From NCBI GenBank assembly GCA_900696515.1, contig CAADGK010000056.1, positions 124,001 to 188,000 of the forward strand: a DNA stretch of 64,000 nucleotides, in the 5' to 3' direction. Within the stretch, counting starts at the first letter, position 1. Each line of letters starts with the position of its first letter. A program made the position numbers and the translations under genes. Of the stretch, positions 13,291-22,341 are shown one piece after another. Source of the DNA: an uncultured Nitrosospira sp. GTDB lineage: Bacteria; Nitrospirota; Nitrospiria; Nitrospirales; Nitrospiraceae. A model generated the notes under the pieces. It saw only the letters and a list, made by a program, of their open reading frames with translations. It was not told the origin of the DNA and made no database searches.

Positions 13291-14547
13291 ATGGCGCAAG
13301 ATCAACCCATCAAGGCACTCGTGGTTGCCTTAGTCGATGATGCGGCGGCGGCTGTCTATTCGATCAACCGGCTCAAACCTGAAGCCTTGTGTTTTGTCCT
13401 GCAGGAAGGCAGCAAAGCGTTGGTCGAGTCGGCCGTCCAGCCGAACATCGACCAAATGCCGAAGCGGTGGGATTGGATCGTACTGGACGATGTGACGGAT
13501 TTTTCGTCGACCTTCAAGACGCTCGCTTCCTCACTTCCAGAACTGTTTCGGACCTGGGGCATCCAACCAGGGGAACTGGTTGTGGATCTGAGCGGAGCGA
13601 CGCCCGCGATGGCGGGTGCGCTCACCTTGGTGGCCGTGCCCTGGACCTCTCGGGTGGTGGCATTGAGCCCAGCCCAAGAGGGGCAAGAAGATGACCGTGT
13701 TGAAGTGGGCGGGAAGTCCTTTATCTGGATGCAAAGTAATCCGTGGGATGAACAAGCGGCTGTGGTGCGTCGTGAAGGATGTGAGCTATTCAACCGGGGA
13801 CTGTTTCACGCAGCGGCGAAGCTCTTCCACGACGTGGAGTTACGGGTCAGCGGTGGGCAGAAACCACTGTATCGGGCGTTTGCGGATTTAGCAGAAGGGT
13901 ACGACCTGTGGGAGCGGTTTCATTATCGTCAAGCGTGGGAGAAGTTGAAGACTGCCACAAAGGCTCTGGAGATGGCGTCACTCTGGGGTGGGCCGCCCGG
14001 ACTCAAGGCCATCATCTCTCCCATTAAAGCCAATGCCGGTTTTCTGGAAAAACTCGTGCTCGACCCGGCAGAAGTCAAGGAGTCGCTGGTCCTGGACTTG
14101 TTGGCGTGTGCTGGGAGACGACTCCATGCACGCCACGATCCCGAAGCAGCCATGACGGCGCTCGTCCGGGCGCTGGAGGCAGTTGCTCAAGTTCGTCTGT
14201 ACAAATCGCACAAGATCAAGAGTTGGGATGCGCAGCCCGCACAACTGCCAGCTGCTCTTCAGGAAGTTTGTCAAACCTGTTATCTCGAAGATATCGACGG
14301 CAAGTACAAACTGCCACTTCAGGCCCAGTTCCGTGCCCTAGCCGGCTTGGGCGATCAGCTAGGCCAAGGGTTCTTGCGGGAATGGCCCAAGATGAAGCCG
14401 TTGCTGGACGCGGCGAACCATGCGGTGTTGGGGCACGGGTTCGAACCCATCAAATCCGAGCGAGTCCAGCAGCTGTATGAGGTTGTGCTTCGGCTGACTG
14501 GTGTTGCCGAGTCGTCGCTGCCGAAATTTCCGGTGCTGAACCTCTAG
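13291..14547 (+). CDS. Orphan TIGR02710-family CARF protein (Csm6-like)
   Basis: 418 aa. The N-terminal Rossmann-like CARF half has VVDLSGATPAMAGAL (residues 97-111), matching the G-G-T-K/P-x-M signature seen in CARF proteins of the Cas02710/TIGR02710 group. The C-terminal half is helical, with an ALVRALEAVAQVRLYKSH block; R302-x4-H307 could be a HEPN-type RNase motif. Such proteins are normally activated by cyclic oligoadenylate made by type III CRISPR complexes. No cas gene or array is seen in this window. A diverged copy of the last ~70 codons lies at 15812-16046. Family assignment is by pattern recall. Confidence 0.75.
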   Translation: MAQDQPIKALVVALVDDAAAAVYSINRLKPEALCFVLQEGSKALVESAVQPNIDQMPKRWDWIVLDDVTDFSSTFKTLASSLPELFRTWGIQPGELVVDLSGATPAMAGALTLVAVPWTSRVVALSPAQEGQEDDRVEVGGKSFIWMQSNPWDEQAAVVRREGCELFNRGLFHAAAKLFHDVELRVSGGQKPLYRAFADLAEGYDLWERFHYRQAWEKLKTATKALEMASLWGGPPGLKAIISPIKANAGFLEKLVLDPAEVKESLVLDLLACAGRRLHARHDPEAAMTALVRALEAVAQVRLYKSHKIKSWDAQPAQLPAALQEVCQTCYLEDIDGKYKLPLQAQFRALAGLGDQLGQGFLREWPKMKPLLDAANHAVLGHGFEPIKSERVQQLYEVVLRLTGVAESSLPKFPVLNL

Positions 14548-14855
14548 CTGATCGCAGATCGTCGGGGTTACGGTCATGTGCCACCGCCGGTTGAAAGTAT
14601 GCGCAAGTATTCGGCAGTCGGCCTATGGTATGAGCCTTGAGGTTCACCGCTTCCTACCGTACCCATTTCAGCTTGGGCTGAGCAAAAACCCGATGAAAGG
14701 TCGTTGGACGATGATTATGGGAGCGCCAACGATATCTACGTGTGGAAGAGGTCAGTAGCCGCTTCATCCAGCCTACACCACTTGTCCCATCCTTCTGTAT
14801 CAGTGCCTCAGCCAACGATAGAGCGTTCGTATTACCCAACTCGTTGCCGTACAGA
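14548..14855. other. Intergenic stretch without a recognisable gene
   Basis: About 300 bases between the CARF gene and the toxin 3' end. Open frames here are short and show no family features. It may be debris from the insertion or duplication that split the CARF locus. Confidence 0.5.
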
Positions 14856-15194
14856 TCAGCCGATAATTTGCGCGATGGCTTGCCGCAGGAGAACCTGATC
14901 CGGGCCGTTCAGCCGTCCCAGTTTCTTTACGAGCAATGCCGAGTCAATGGTTGTGAGGACCGGTTTGAGTACGGAGGGTTTGAGGAGTCCGGCGTCTCGC
15001 CACTCACCGATCACAACTTCTCCGAGCACGCCAGTGGTTGGCGGTTGGCTCGTGATGGCCATGATGATCAGATCGGGGCGGACTCGATGGTAGGCGGAAC
15101 TGCTAATGACCACCGCAGGCCGGCGCTTTGTGGCGGATTGGTTGGTGAAGGGAAACGGCACGAGGACAATGTCCCCGAATTCATAGCCGGTCAT
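14856..15194 (-). CDS. PemK/MazF-type toxin
   Basis: 112 aa from ATG at 15194; an ATG 12 bases upstream is also possible. The fold signature is clear: FGDIVLVPFPFTNQ, then KRRPAVVISS and DLIIMAITSQ, as in type II mRNA-interferase toxins of the PemK/MazF superfamily. It overlaps the 3' end of the upstream antitoxin (15181-15387) by 14 bases, the usual translational coupling of such pairs. It lies between the full CARF gene and its duplicated tail. Confidence 0.85.
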   Translation of the reverse strand: MTGYEFGDIVLVPFPFTNQSATKRRPAVVISSSAYHRVRPDLIIMAITSQPPTTGVLGEVVIGEWRDAGLLKPSVLKPVLTTIDSALLVKKLGRLNGPDQVLLRQAIAQIIG

Positions 15195-15387
15195 AGGCGG
15201 CGTCATCGGGATTGTCCCAGATTTTGGCGAAGGCAGGTTCCGCTGCTTGGGTGGCTGCTTCGGTCAACCGATGTTCTTCCGCCTGGCGCTGGGTCAGAAA
15301 ATCGACGAAATGTTCTACTTCCACCACCTGCTCCGGTGGAAGGTGGCGGAGTTTTTCAAGCAGTGCTTGCTCGCGTACTCTCGTCAT
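15181..15387 (-). CDS. Antitoxin partner of the PemK/MazF-type toxin
   Basis: 68 aa, acidic and helical, with LRHLPPEQVVEVEHFVDFL, which resembles the DUF2281-like antitoxins found in front of PemK-type toxins. The C-terminus (FAKIWDNPDDAAYDRL) is of the kind that binds the toxin. It is the promoter-proximal gene of the pair and probably autoregulates it; no operator was identified. Confidence 0.75.
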   Translation of the reverse strand: MTRVREQALLEKLRHLPPEQVVEVEHFVDFLTQRQAEEHRLTEAATQAAEPAFAKIWDNPDDAAYDRL

Positions 15388-15811
15388 AAACTCCTATCAT
15401 TCTTGATGGCCAGCGTACCGCGCAGGACTCGAAATAGCAATCCATTCAGGCTTCGACGTCCCAACTAATGGGGCCAAATAGGGCACCGGGATGCCTGTTC
15501 GGCCGTGGGACTACCCACTCAATGTAGGGGCCGATGCTCGTCCAGAGCGAGCAATGCTGGGAGAAATTGGTCAAGTCTTTCACTCATATGTAGAGGTAAT
15601 AGTGTGGACTTGCATCCATACATGGAGCCTATGCCAATACGAGGCTCAGTTTGAAAATTCGGCGTGTTGTAGTCGGAGGCTGGCACTGGCTGGCCTCTCA
15701 ATATGAAAGGTTGTGGACTCCTTCTGCGAAACCGGCAGAGTCCATCGTGGCAGTGTTATATTGAGCCAATTGAACCAGGGAAGTGCGTGATTGAAAGACC
15801 AGACCCCAAAT
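15388..15811. other. Non-coding stretch between the antitoxin and the CARF tail copy
   Basis: About 420 bases with only short open frames and no motif that I recognise. It includes the promoter region of the toxin-antitoxin pair on the minus strand. Confidence 0.45.
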
Positions 15812-16046
15812 CCATGCGACAAGCGCAGTTCGTGTCTTAGCCGGGTTGGGCGATCAGTTGGGCCAGGGGTTCTTGCGGGAATGGCCCAAGATGAAGCCGT
15901 TGCGGGACGCGGTGAATCACGCAGTGCTGGGACATGGGTTTGAGCCGATCAAGTCCGAGCGAGTCCAGCAGCTGTATGAGGTCGTGCTTCGACTGACGAG
16001 CATTGCGGAGTCGTCATTGCCGAAGTTTCCGGTGTTGAATCTCTAG
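15812..16046 (+). pseudogene. Second copy of the CARF gene's C-terminal tail, frameshifted
   Basis: Aligns with 14310-14547 of the CARF gene: the same DQLGQGFLREWPKMKP, the same RVQQLYEVVLRLT and the same SLPKFPVLNL end followed by TAG. Most differences are at silent positions, which suggests it came from a once-coding paralogue and not from a recent copy. Near 15830 one base is missing relative to the full gene (cagttcgtgtctta against cagttccgtgcccta), breaking the frame. Everything upstream of this tail is gone. Confidence 0.85.
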
Positions 16047-16489
16047 CGGGTCGCGGAAACATTCCTCGTTCATCCTTCGTCGTCTCATCTTAAGCATCTA
16101 TCGGACCAATGGGGCCCAAGCGGGCGCGTTCGGGGCGCAGCACGATGCAGGTGGTGCTACTCATAGTTACGGTGGCGCTCCATACACCTACTTATTAGGT
16201 GTTGATAGGTGTCGGGAAGGCTCAAATCGTGGCTTGTTGAGGGGGGAGTGAATTTTATTTTCACATTACCAAGTGGGGAAGAGAGACATCTCCAATTCTG
16301 ACTTTGCTTCAATTTATGGCTTCTAGGTTGGTTAGATAGATGCACCCCAGTGCTCCAATAATGCTTCAGGACCAGTTGGAGGCGGATAGCAAAGTCGGTT
16401 CAGAAAGTTGGCAACCATCAGTACAGCCGTGCGCCGGATAATCGGTGACTTAGGAAAGGAGTAGGAAGTGAGCGAGAGGGTTCAGGTTC
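16047..16489. other. Non-coding stretch before the nuclease cluster
   Basis: About 440 bases with no supported gene. The base composition becomes noticeably richer in A/T from about 16150 on, marking the left edge of the foreign-looking nuclease cluster. Confidence 0.45.
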
Positions 16490-16774
<285 letters not shown>

Positions 16775-17671
16775 TTATTCTTCAGTGAAATAATCCGAGT
16801 CGATCCGCTTTACTTGGTAGGTTGCTGTCGTGGTTGTCCCCAATTCGTAATCGATCATCAAGTCAGCGAGCATTCGCCCATCAATCAAAATGACCTTCGG
16901 ATCGATTGTCTCAACATAATTCTTGGCATCCTCAGAAAACTTTCCTGTGGTAATGAAGACTCCTTTCTTCGCCCGTTTACCGTGTAATGCGCCAACGAAC
17001 TTTTGAATTTCAGGTCTGCCAACCGTGCACTCCCATCGTTTTGCTTGCAGGTAAACCAAATCAAGTCCAAGACGATCCTCCTTGATAATGCCGTCGATTC
17101 CTTCATCTCCAGAGCCACCAATCGATTTCCCCGCGTCAGCGCGTGACCCCCCATACCCCATGGCAACCATCAAATCAACGACCAGTCTTTCAAAGAACTG
17201 AGGTGAATTATTTGCGATACGCTGAACAATCTGACTAGCAAGATCGCCCCTGATGCTCTCATAGGATTTCTGAAGCATTTCCTCTGGCGTCTCTTTCGGA
17301 GGATCCTGTTCTTCTTCCTTGGGGGATTTCGCCTTATGAAATTCAAGGAACTCTGGGTACTGGTTGAGGATTCTAATATCGATTCGCTTGTGTCCTGCCT
17401 TGTGAAGCTCTATGCCTCGCGGAGTAATTCGGAAATAACTCCGGCGTGGCGCTTCTAAGACCTTGGCTTGAATGAAATAACTCTTCGCCCACGCCACTCG
17501 ATTTTCAAACTTTGTCTGAATCCCGCTTGGAAGTGGTTCTTTCAAATCCGCTTCGGGCAATGCCATAACCTTGGCAATTATCTCCCGCGCTTCCTGGATG
17601 GAATGCTCTTTCCCGTCTGCGGCAAGATCAAGCAATGGTCTGAAGAAACTCTGGAAATCTGGAACTGCCAT
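16775..17671 (-). CDS. mrr: Mrr-type restriction endonuclease
   Basis: 298 aa with the Mrr_N-like winged-helix half (residues about 5-95) and a C-terminal PD-(D/E)xK domain: E161 in FFERLV, D189-E-G-I-D193 and Q209-A-K211. This is the type IV Mrr architecture, which cuts modified foreign DNA. The gene is AT-rich compared with its chromosomal surroundings, which points to horizontal acquisition. It is followed without any gap by the GIY-YIG gene and preceded 216 bases upstream by an EEP-family nuclease. Confidence 0.9.
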   Translation of the reverse strand: MAVPDFQSFFRPLLDLAADGKEHSIQEAREIIAKVMALPEADLKEPLPSGIQTKFENRVAWAKSYFIQAKVLEAPRRSYFRITPRGIELHKAGHKRIDIRILNQYPEFLEFHKAKSPKEEEQDPPKETPEEMLQKSYESIRGDLASQIVQRIANNSPQFFERLVVDLMVAMGYGGSRADAGKSIGGSGDEGIDGIIKEDRLGLDLVYLQAKRWECTVGRPEIQKFVGALHGKRAKKGVFITTGKFSEDAKNYVETIDPKVILIDGRMLADLMIDYELGTTTTATYQVKRIDSDYFTEE

Positions 17672-17887
17672 TGGGTGATTCCTTTCCTAAGAGCGCGAAA
17701 AGTTTTCAGACCGAACGCATTTGTAGGAACTGAAGGAGTGTGCCCTTGCTTACGGAAAAGGTCAAATAAAGCTTGGAGCAGGTTCGCGGCATCTTATGGA
17801 GGAGGACATGGGATGGTCCCTATGGATGATTACGAAAATCGTGGCAAGTCTATTGCGGGGGGGAGATGAAACTTTGATGGAGCCTGT

Positions 17888-18592
17888 TCAGGTAATTGTG
17901 AATGTGAGTGGCATATGGTCACTGAACTCTAGCCATTCAGTGTGGCGACCAACTGACAATGTAGCACTTTGAATATTACATATGTCTTTAGATGGGAAGG
18001 CATAATCTATGTGATATGGCTTCCGCAGGTTTCTTTGCTGGTAATAGGTTGGGACTGATTCAGCGCCCTGTTCTTCACCTGTTAGTGCGTGATATAGGCT
18101 CACCATATTTATGGCGTTTAGCCCTCTTACAACGGCACTATGATTCCACCGCAGGTCATGGTTGAGGTCCCAAATTTTATTGCTGTTGAGATCTCCGCAA
18201 AGTAACGTGTGAGATGCTGCCATTTTGCCTTTGTGAAGCTCTAGATACTTCCAAAGCTGCCCGATATAGCGAAAAGTTGGCGAATTAGCGTACTTGGTCC
18301 AGACTCCGACGAGATTGAACTGGCTATTCACTCTGACGGGCAAAAACAACTGCAACCCATTACTTTCCCAATTGAGGTGCCGAATTTTCACAGAGCTAGA
18401 TGCGAATATGCCCAACCCTTTATGCTTACTTTCCCCAACCCATAAATAATTTTCTGCCCATTTCCCATATTCCCCTTTTGAGTACTCAGGGTTCTCGCAC
18501 TCTTGGATCACATAGATATCTGCCTCAAGCTTTACTATTTGATGAAATTTGTTGCGGAACGCCCCATTACAATTCCATGTGACGATTTTCAT
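17888..18592 (-). CDS. Endonuclease/exonuclease/phosphatase (EEP) family protein
   Basis: 234 aa. It has all the EEP landmarks: VTWNCNG at the N-terminus, IQECE (metal-binding Glu), LLCGDLNSNK, HIDYAF and a C-terminal SDHMPL. No signal peptide is present, so it is cytoplasmic. The closest general relatives are exodeoxyribonuclease III-like or phosphodiesterase enzymes, and the substrate is unknown. It shares strand and AT-rich composition with mrr and the GIY-YIG gene and is the first gene of the cluster. Confidence 0.85.
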   Translation of the reverse strand: MKIVTWNCNGAFRNKFHQIVKLEADIYVIQECENPEYSKGEYGKWAENYLWVGESKHKGLGIFASSSVKIRHLNWESNGLQLFLPVRVNSQFNLVGVWTKYANSPTFRYIGQLWKYLELHKGKMAASHTLLCGDLNSNKIWDLNHDLRWNHSAVVRGLNAINMVSLYHALTGEEQGAESVPTYYQQRNLRKPYHIDYAFPSKDICNIQSATLSVGRHTEWLEFSDHMPLTFTIT

Positions 18593-18899
18593 ATGGCGGC
18601 TAACCAGAGTATGTTGATTGTCCTTGCCCTATATCTCATGTGGCGACAACTGTCTTGCCCCAACAGTCAATTTCACCAATTCGTCCGATTTCATTCTTGG
18701 CGTCAGATGCTTTCCATAATGCTGAGAGATGGCTTTTACCGAAGTTCCCCAGTTTGGCGCAAGCGGGAATATCATCCCCAAGTAGACTCTGCTACAATTC
18801 CGTCTCGCTTTTGAAGTGTTGGCGAGGTGTCGGACAAGAAGGAGCATAGGAAAATCACTATAAACTTACTGCAAATTGCAATAAGAGCAAGGTAACTAA
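18593..18899. other. Intergenic region at the right edge of the nuclease cluster
   Basis: About 300 bases. A 72-codon minus-strand frame (18629-18847) exists but shows no recognisable motif, and I do not call it. The region probably carries the promoters of the EEP gene (minus) and the thioesterase (plus). Confidence 0.4.
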
Positions 18900-19313
18900 T
18901 TGGAAATAAAAATCTATTACGAAGACACCGACTGCGGCGGGGTCGTCTACTACGCTAATTATTTGAAATATTTTGAGCGGGCTCGGACTGAATATCTTGA
19001 GACGCGGGGATATTCGGTCGCTGCCTTGATGGAGCAGGGCGTCATCTTTGTTGTCGTACGGGCAGAAGTGGACTATTGCTCACCGGGCCGGTACGGAGAG
19101 ACGCTGGTTATCGAAACGGAAATAGGCGATGTGACTCGAGCCGCGTTGACCTTTTCACATGTCATACGTGAGAAGGTGACGGGGCGTGTCGTGGTAAAGG
19201 GTTTGGCTCGGTTGGCGGCGACGGACAAGAACGGCAAAGTCACACGTCTGGACAAAGGTTTGGTTGCCACGCTTCAGCCAGTGATGCCCTCTTCTGGACT
19301 TCCCCCTTCGTAG
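18900..19313 (+). CDS. ybgC: Acyl-CoA thioesterase of the YbgC/FadM hot-dog family
   Basis: 137 aa from TTG at 18900, preceded by AAGG. The hot-dog signature YYEDTDCGGVVYYANYLKYFE has the catalytic Asp. YbgC-type enzymes hydrolyse acyl-CoA or acyl-ACP and in many proteobacteria sit with the tol-pal genes; here no tol gene is adjacent. Family length is normal. It is convergent with the coiled-coil OmpA gene, with repeat copy 2 between them. Confidence 0.88.
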   Translation: MEIKIYYEDTDCGGVVYYANYLKYFERARTEYLETRGYSVAALMEQGVIFVVVRAEVDYCSPGRYGETLVIETEIGDVTRAALTFSHVIREKVTGRVVVKGLARLAATDKNGKVTRLDKGLVATLQPVMPSSGLPPS

Positions 19314-19373
19314 AATTGTCATTCTCCTGGCCCGCACCATCTATGGGCGTTTCTACCGTAACCGGCGATATGC

Positions 19374-19544
19374 CGCTGCGACGAGGCTGGTCTCGGAAAG
19401 TTGTGTGTTGTGAATGTTGAATGATCGTCTCGCAAAGTCGGCGAAGCGGGGTGAGTTATCCGGATCAGATGATAGCCCCGCACCAGATAAACCAGATAGA
19501 CAAGACAGATCAACTCCCCGACGAACCGTTATGGCCAATGCAGC
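19374..19544 (+). repeat. Dispersed MITE-like repeat, copy 2
   Basis: Aligns closely with the reverse complement of 23301-23456, sharing gctgcgacgaggctggtctc, tatccggatcagatgatagc and cgcaccagataaaccagat, plus the flanking cgacgaaccgt. It contains about 30 extra bases (atcgtctcgcaaagtcggcg and beyond) and its terminal repeats are degenerate. It ends about 10 bases from the stop codon of the minus-strand coiled-coil gene. Confidence 0.8.
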
Positions 19545-19553
19545 CTACACGAT

Positions 19554-21659
19554 TCATGGCCGGCGAGGCGAGCTCAGTGAAATGGATTGGGGCGGCTTCT
19601 TGCCCGGTTGAAGTTTCCCCTGAGGTGAATGCCCCGCCAGGGATGAACTCACCACGATTTCGATTCGCCGGTTCCTGTTTCGGCTTTCGTCGTTGTCCAG
19701 TGACTTCGCGGTCGTATATACGACGGCTTTGACGCGATCGGCATCAACCCCACTATTGATCAGGGCTTGGCTGGCCTGCTCGACGCGGGCCCGCGAGAGC
19801 TCAAGGTTGTCCCGAAACAGCTTTCGTGAGTCGTTGCGGATCGGTTTGGTATCGGTATGGACGGTCACTTCGATGTGCCGATAGCGAAATTTCTGGAGGA
19901 CCGCTCCGATCTGTCCGATCAATGAGTTGCCGCCCGGTGTGACGGTGGCTTCCCCTGGCGGGAATAACTCGCTGCTGACCAACGCGAGCGTCAGGGCGGT
20001 TCGCTCCTGTCGCAGGGCCACTGTGCCTCGCTTCAATTCCTCTCCCAGTGAGCCGGAAAGGGCTTCCCCGATCTTGGTCAGATCGATGCTCCCAACATCT
20101 GTGGCATCTCCGGAGGTGTTGGGAATGGGGAGATCGGTCACCGATAGATTGCTGTCGGGGGGGAGCTCACCTGGCTGATTCTTGGCGGTAGGAGTCACCT
20201 CCAGAGAGGGGAGGGCTTCTTCCGGTTTCGGCAAGCTTCGTTCGAGGTCTTCCAGCAATCGTCTTGTGCGAGTAATCTCGGCATCTCGATCCATCAACAT
20301 CGGACCGAGATCCGCGTACTTTTGTGTGACTTGCTTGAGATTGTCCTTGATCTGGACCAACTCTTGTTCCTTCCCGACCATCTGCTGTTCCAGCTCGGCC
20401 ACACGGCGTTTGATCTGTGCCGGATCCTGCTCCTTCCCCGCTGCCTGTTGTTCAAGCTCCGCGAGGCGGCGTTTGGTCAGGGCCAGCTCTTGTTCCTTCG
20501 CGGCCGTCTGCTGCTCCAGTTCGGTCGCCCGGCGTTTGGCTTGCGCGGACTCATATTCTTTCCCGGCCAGCAGTTGTTCGAGGTCCGCAACGCGACGCTT
20601 GGCTTGAGCCGGATCCTGCGTCTTTCCCGCGGTCTGCTGGTCGGCCTCGGCGGCCCGGCGTTTGGCCTGCGCGGACTCCTGTTCCTTCGCGGCCGTTTGT
20701 TGCTCAAGATCGGCAAGGCGCCGTTTCGTTTGCGTCAGTTCCTGGTCCCTCCCCGCAGCCTGCTGTTCCGCTTCCGTGGTACGGCGTCTCGCCTGGGTCA
20801 GGTCCTGCTCCTTGCCGACCAGTTGTTGTTCGAATTCGGTCGCCCGGCGTTTGGCCTGCGCGGTATCGTATTCCTTCCCCACGAGCTGTTGTTCGAGTTC
20901 AACGACACGGCGTTTGACCTGGGCCAAGTCCTGCTCCTTCCCGGCTATCTGCTGTTCGACTTCCGAAGCCCGGCGCTTGGCTTGCGTGAGGTCCTGTTCC
21001 TTCTTGGTCAGCTGTTGTTCAAGGTCGGCGACACGGCGCTTGGTCTGGGCCGAATCCTGTCCTTTCCCAGCGGCGGCCATCTGCTGTTCGAATTCGGTGA
21101 TCCGGCGCTTGGCTTGGGCGAGGTCCTCGGCTTGCGCCGCAAGGTCTTCCCGAAACTTTTTGGAGTTCTCGTGAACGGTGGTTCGCAGGGTTGCGAGTTC
21201 ATTTTCCTTGGCATGGAGCTGGATGACCAATTCACCGATCCGTCGTTTGGCATTTTCAAGGTTGCCTTCAGCAAGTTGTCGCTCCAGCTCGTCGATGCGC
21301 TGTCTCGCCTGCTGGAGGCTATTCTGCGTGAGGTTCAACTCATGCGACAGCTCTTTATCCGAAGACCCTCGTGGCGTGGAATCCTGTTCCCTTCTCGGCA
21401 GTTGAGCGACGAGCTGCTGCCGTGGATCAGCTGATGGCTGGTGGGCTGCGCCAACCGTGGCAGCCTGGACGGGAGGCGGAACAGTGGCGAGAGTTGAGTG
21501 TGGCACGAGATGCGTTGTCAGGGTGTTGCTCGGGTAAATAGGTTGAGGCTCGGGCGAGCGATGAGTCGCCGGCGATGGAACGGCTGCAACCGCACACAAA
21601 GGATTTCCACCGAGCAGGACTAAGGATCCAAGAATGAAGCCGAATAACATGCCGATCAT
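19554..21659 (-). CDS. Coiled-coil OmpA-family envelope protein with 21-residue repeats
   Basis: 701 aa. An N-terminal signal segment (residues 1-25) and a Pro-rich linker lead to a long coiled coil (about 105-475) with eleven units of exactly 21 residues, each starting with KRR and containing an EQQ and a KEQ/KEYD block (KRR at 207, 228, 249 and so on to 417). The C-terminal OmpA-like peptidoglycan-binding domain (about 560-670) includes VTVHTDTKP, LSRARVEQASQAL and NRNRRIEIVV. The likely role is a periplasmic spacer between the peptidoglycan and another layer. Repeat number may vary between strains. Confidence 0.85.
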   Translation of the reverse strand: MIGMLFGFILGSLVLLGGNPLCAVAAVPSPATHRSPEPQPIYPSNTLTTHLVPHSTLATVPPPVQAATVGAAHQPSADPRQQLVAQLPRREQDSTPRGSSDKELSHELNLTQNSLQQARQRIDELERQLAEGNLENAKRRIGELVIQLHAKENELATLRTTVHENSKKFREDLAAQAEDLAQAKRRITEFEQQMAAAGKGQDSAQTKRRVADLEQQLTKKEQDLTQAKRRASEVEQQIAGKEQDLAQVKRRVVELEQQLVGKEYDTAQAKRRATEFEQQLVGKEQDLTQARRRTTEAEQQAAGRDQELTQTKRRLADLEQQTAAKEQESAQAKRRAAEADQQTAGKTQDPAQAKRRVADLEQLLAGKEYESAQAKRRATELEQQTAAKEQELALTKRRLAELEQQAAGKEQDPAQIKRRVAELEQQMVGKEQELVQIKDNLKQVTQKYADLGPMLMDRDAEITRTRRLLEDLERSLPKPEEALPSLEVTPTAKNQPGELPPDSNLSVTDLPIPNTSGDATDVGSIDLTKIGEALSGSLGEELKRGTVALRQERTALTLALVSSELFPPGEATVTPGGNSLIGQIGAVLQKFRYRHIEVTVHTDTKPIRNDSRKLFRDNLELSRARVEQASQALINSGVDADRVKAVVYTTAKSLDNDESRNRNRRIEIVVSSSLAGHSPQGKLQPGKKPPQSISLSSPRRP
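20351..21041 (-). repeat. 63-bp tandem repeat array within the coiled-coil gene
   Basis: Eleven in-frame units of 63 bases encode the 21-residue heptad-based repeats (three heptads each). Units share the codons for KRR and for EQQ, but differ enough to be an old array that has diverged. Confidence 0.85.
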
Positions 21660-22014
21660 GTCTCACCCCCAACGGTGCGGTGACTGCAAATGATGTCGGG
21701 CGCCACCGGAAGACGTGTGGCGCATATGAGACCGGAGAGCATTTCAGGTCATCGTGTCTGACGAGAATGGGAAGCGGTGTCGGACTACGTGTTGCGAATG
21801 CAAACTGAAAGGCTCTTCGCGATCCTATCGTCTTCCTGATTTGCTTTGCAACCCTGGAGGCATGAGATCATGGCTTCAGGGAGTCATCTGTGGAATGCCC
21901 GGAGGGCTTCAGGTCGAGCCCGAACACCCGGCATTGTTCGTGAGGCGTGAGGGGCCGGAACGCCGCCGGTCATTCGCGCGGATATTCGTGCGTCCTGTCA
22001 CTCCACGACCAGAA
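21660..22014. other. Intergenic region upstream of the coiled-coil gene
   Basis: About 350 bases. A long plus-strand open frame begins at 21754 but is antisense to the following lipoprotein and looks like a chance frame. No clear motif. Confidence 0.4.
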
Positions 22015-22341
22015 TCAATCGATCGGGTACAGGCCGTCCCGCGGAGTGGTCCGTTTCTGCCGCTCGACCACCACTCCGGTACATTGGTAGGCTTCTTGAT
22101 TGAGGAACGGGAAAATCAGGAGGAAGGTGTTGGAATGTACCGTGACATCGTCCGGCTTCAAGCGAACGTTCTGCTCCCGTGCCGCCAGCTTCAGATTCAA
22201 AAAACAGCCTTCCCTCGTGTACCCGTGTGCGGTGATTCTTCCGACGGGACTCGCCCCTCCCGGCGCCTGATCTGCCTGTGAAGCACAGGACGATGCCAAT
22301 AAGGAAGCAAGAAGGCTCAGTACTCTGACCCATGGACTCAT
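22015..22341 (-). CDS. Small lipoprotein/secreted protein of unknown function
   Basis: 108 aa from ATG at 22341, the start that places a signal segment (VLSLLASLLASSC) right at the N-terminus. The Cys could be lipidated, although ASSC is a weak lipobox. The mature part has a TREGCFLNLKL block and a second Cys before an RQKRTT stretch, compatible with one disulphide. Function unknown; not in an obvious operon. Confidence 0.55.
   Translation of the reverse strand: MSPWVRVLSLLASLLASSCASQADQAPGGASPVGRITAHGYTREGCFLNLKLAAREQNVRLKPDDVTVHSNTFLLIFPFLNQEAYQCTGVVVERQKRTTPRDGLYPID

Noticed and set aside
14436..14462. gggttcgaacccatc as a tRNA T-loop
   Set aside because: It lies in the CARF coding sequence and no acceptor or anticodon stem could be built around it.
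14742..15389. 215-codon plus-strand frame over the toxin-antitoxin pair
   Set aside because: Antisense to the PemK-type toxin and its antitoxin; no domain seen.
18629..18847. 72-codon minus-strand frame
   Set aside because: No motif, no ribosome-binding site and unusual composition.
20351..21041. Regular 63-bp repeats as a possible CRISPR array
   Set aside because: Whole units repeat without unique spacers, in frame within a coding region.
20322..21434. 370-codon plus-strand frame over the coiled-coil gene
   Set aside because: It mirrors the 63-bp repeat of the real gene and gives a repetitive Leu/Phe-rich product without a start signal.
21754..22281. 175-codon plus-strand frame
   Set aside because: Arg/Pro-rich chance frame, antisense to the lipoprotein with a signal peptide.
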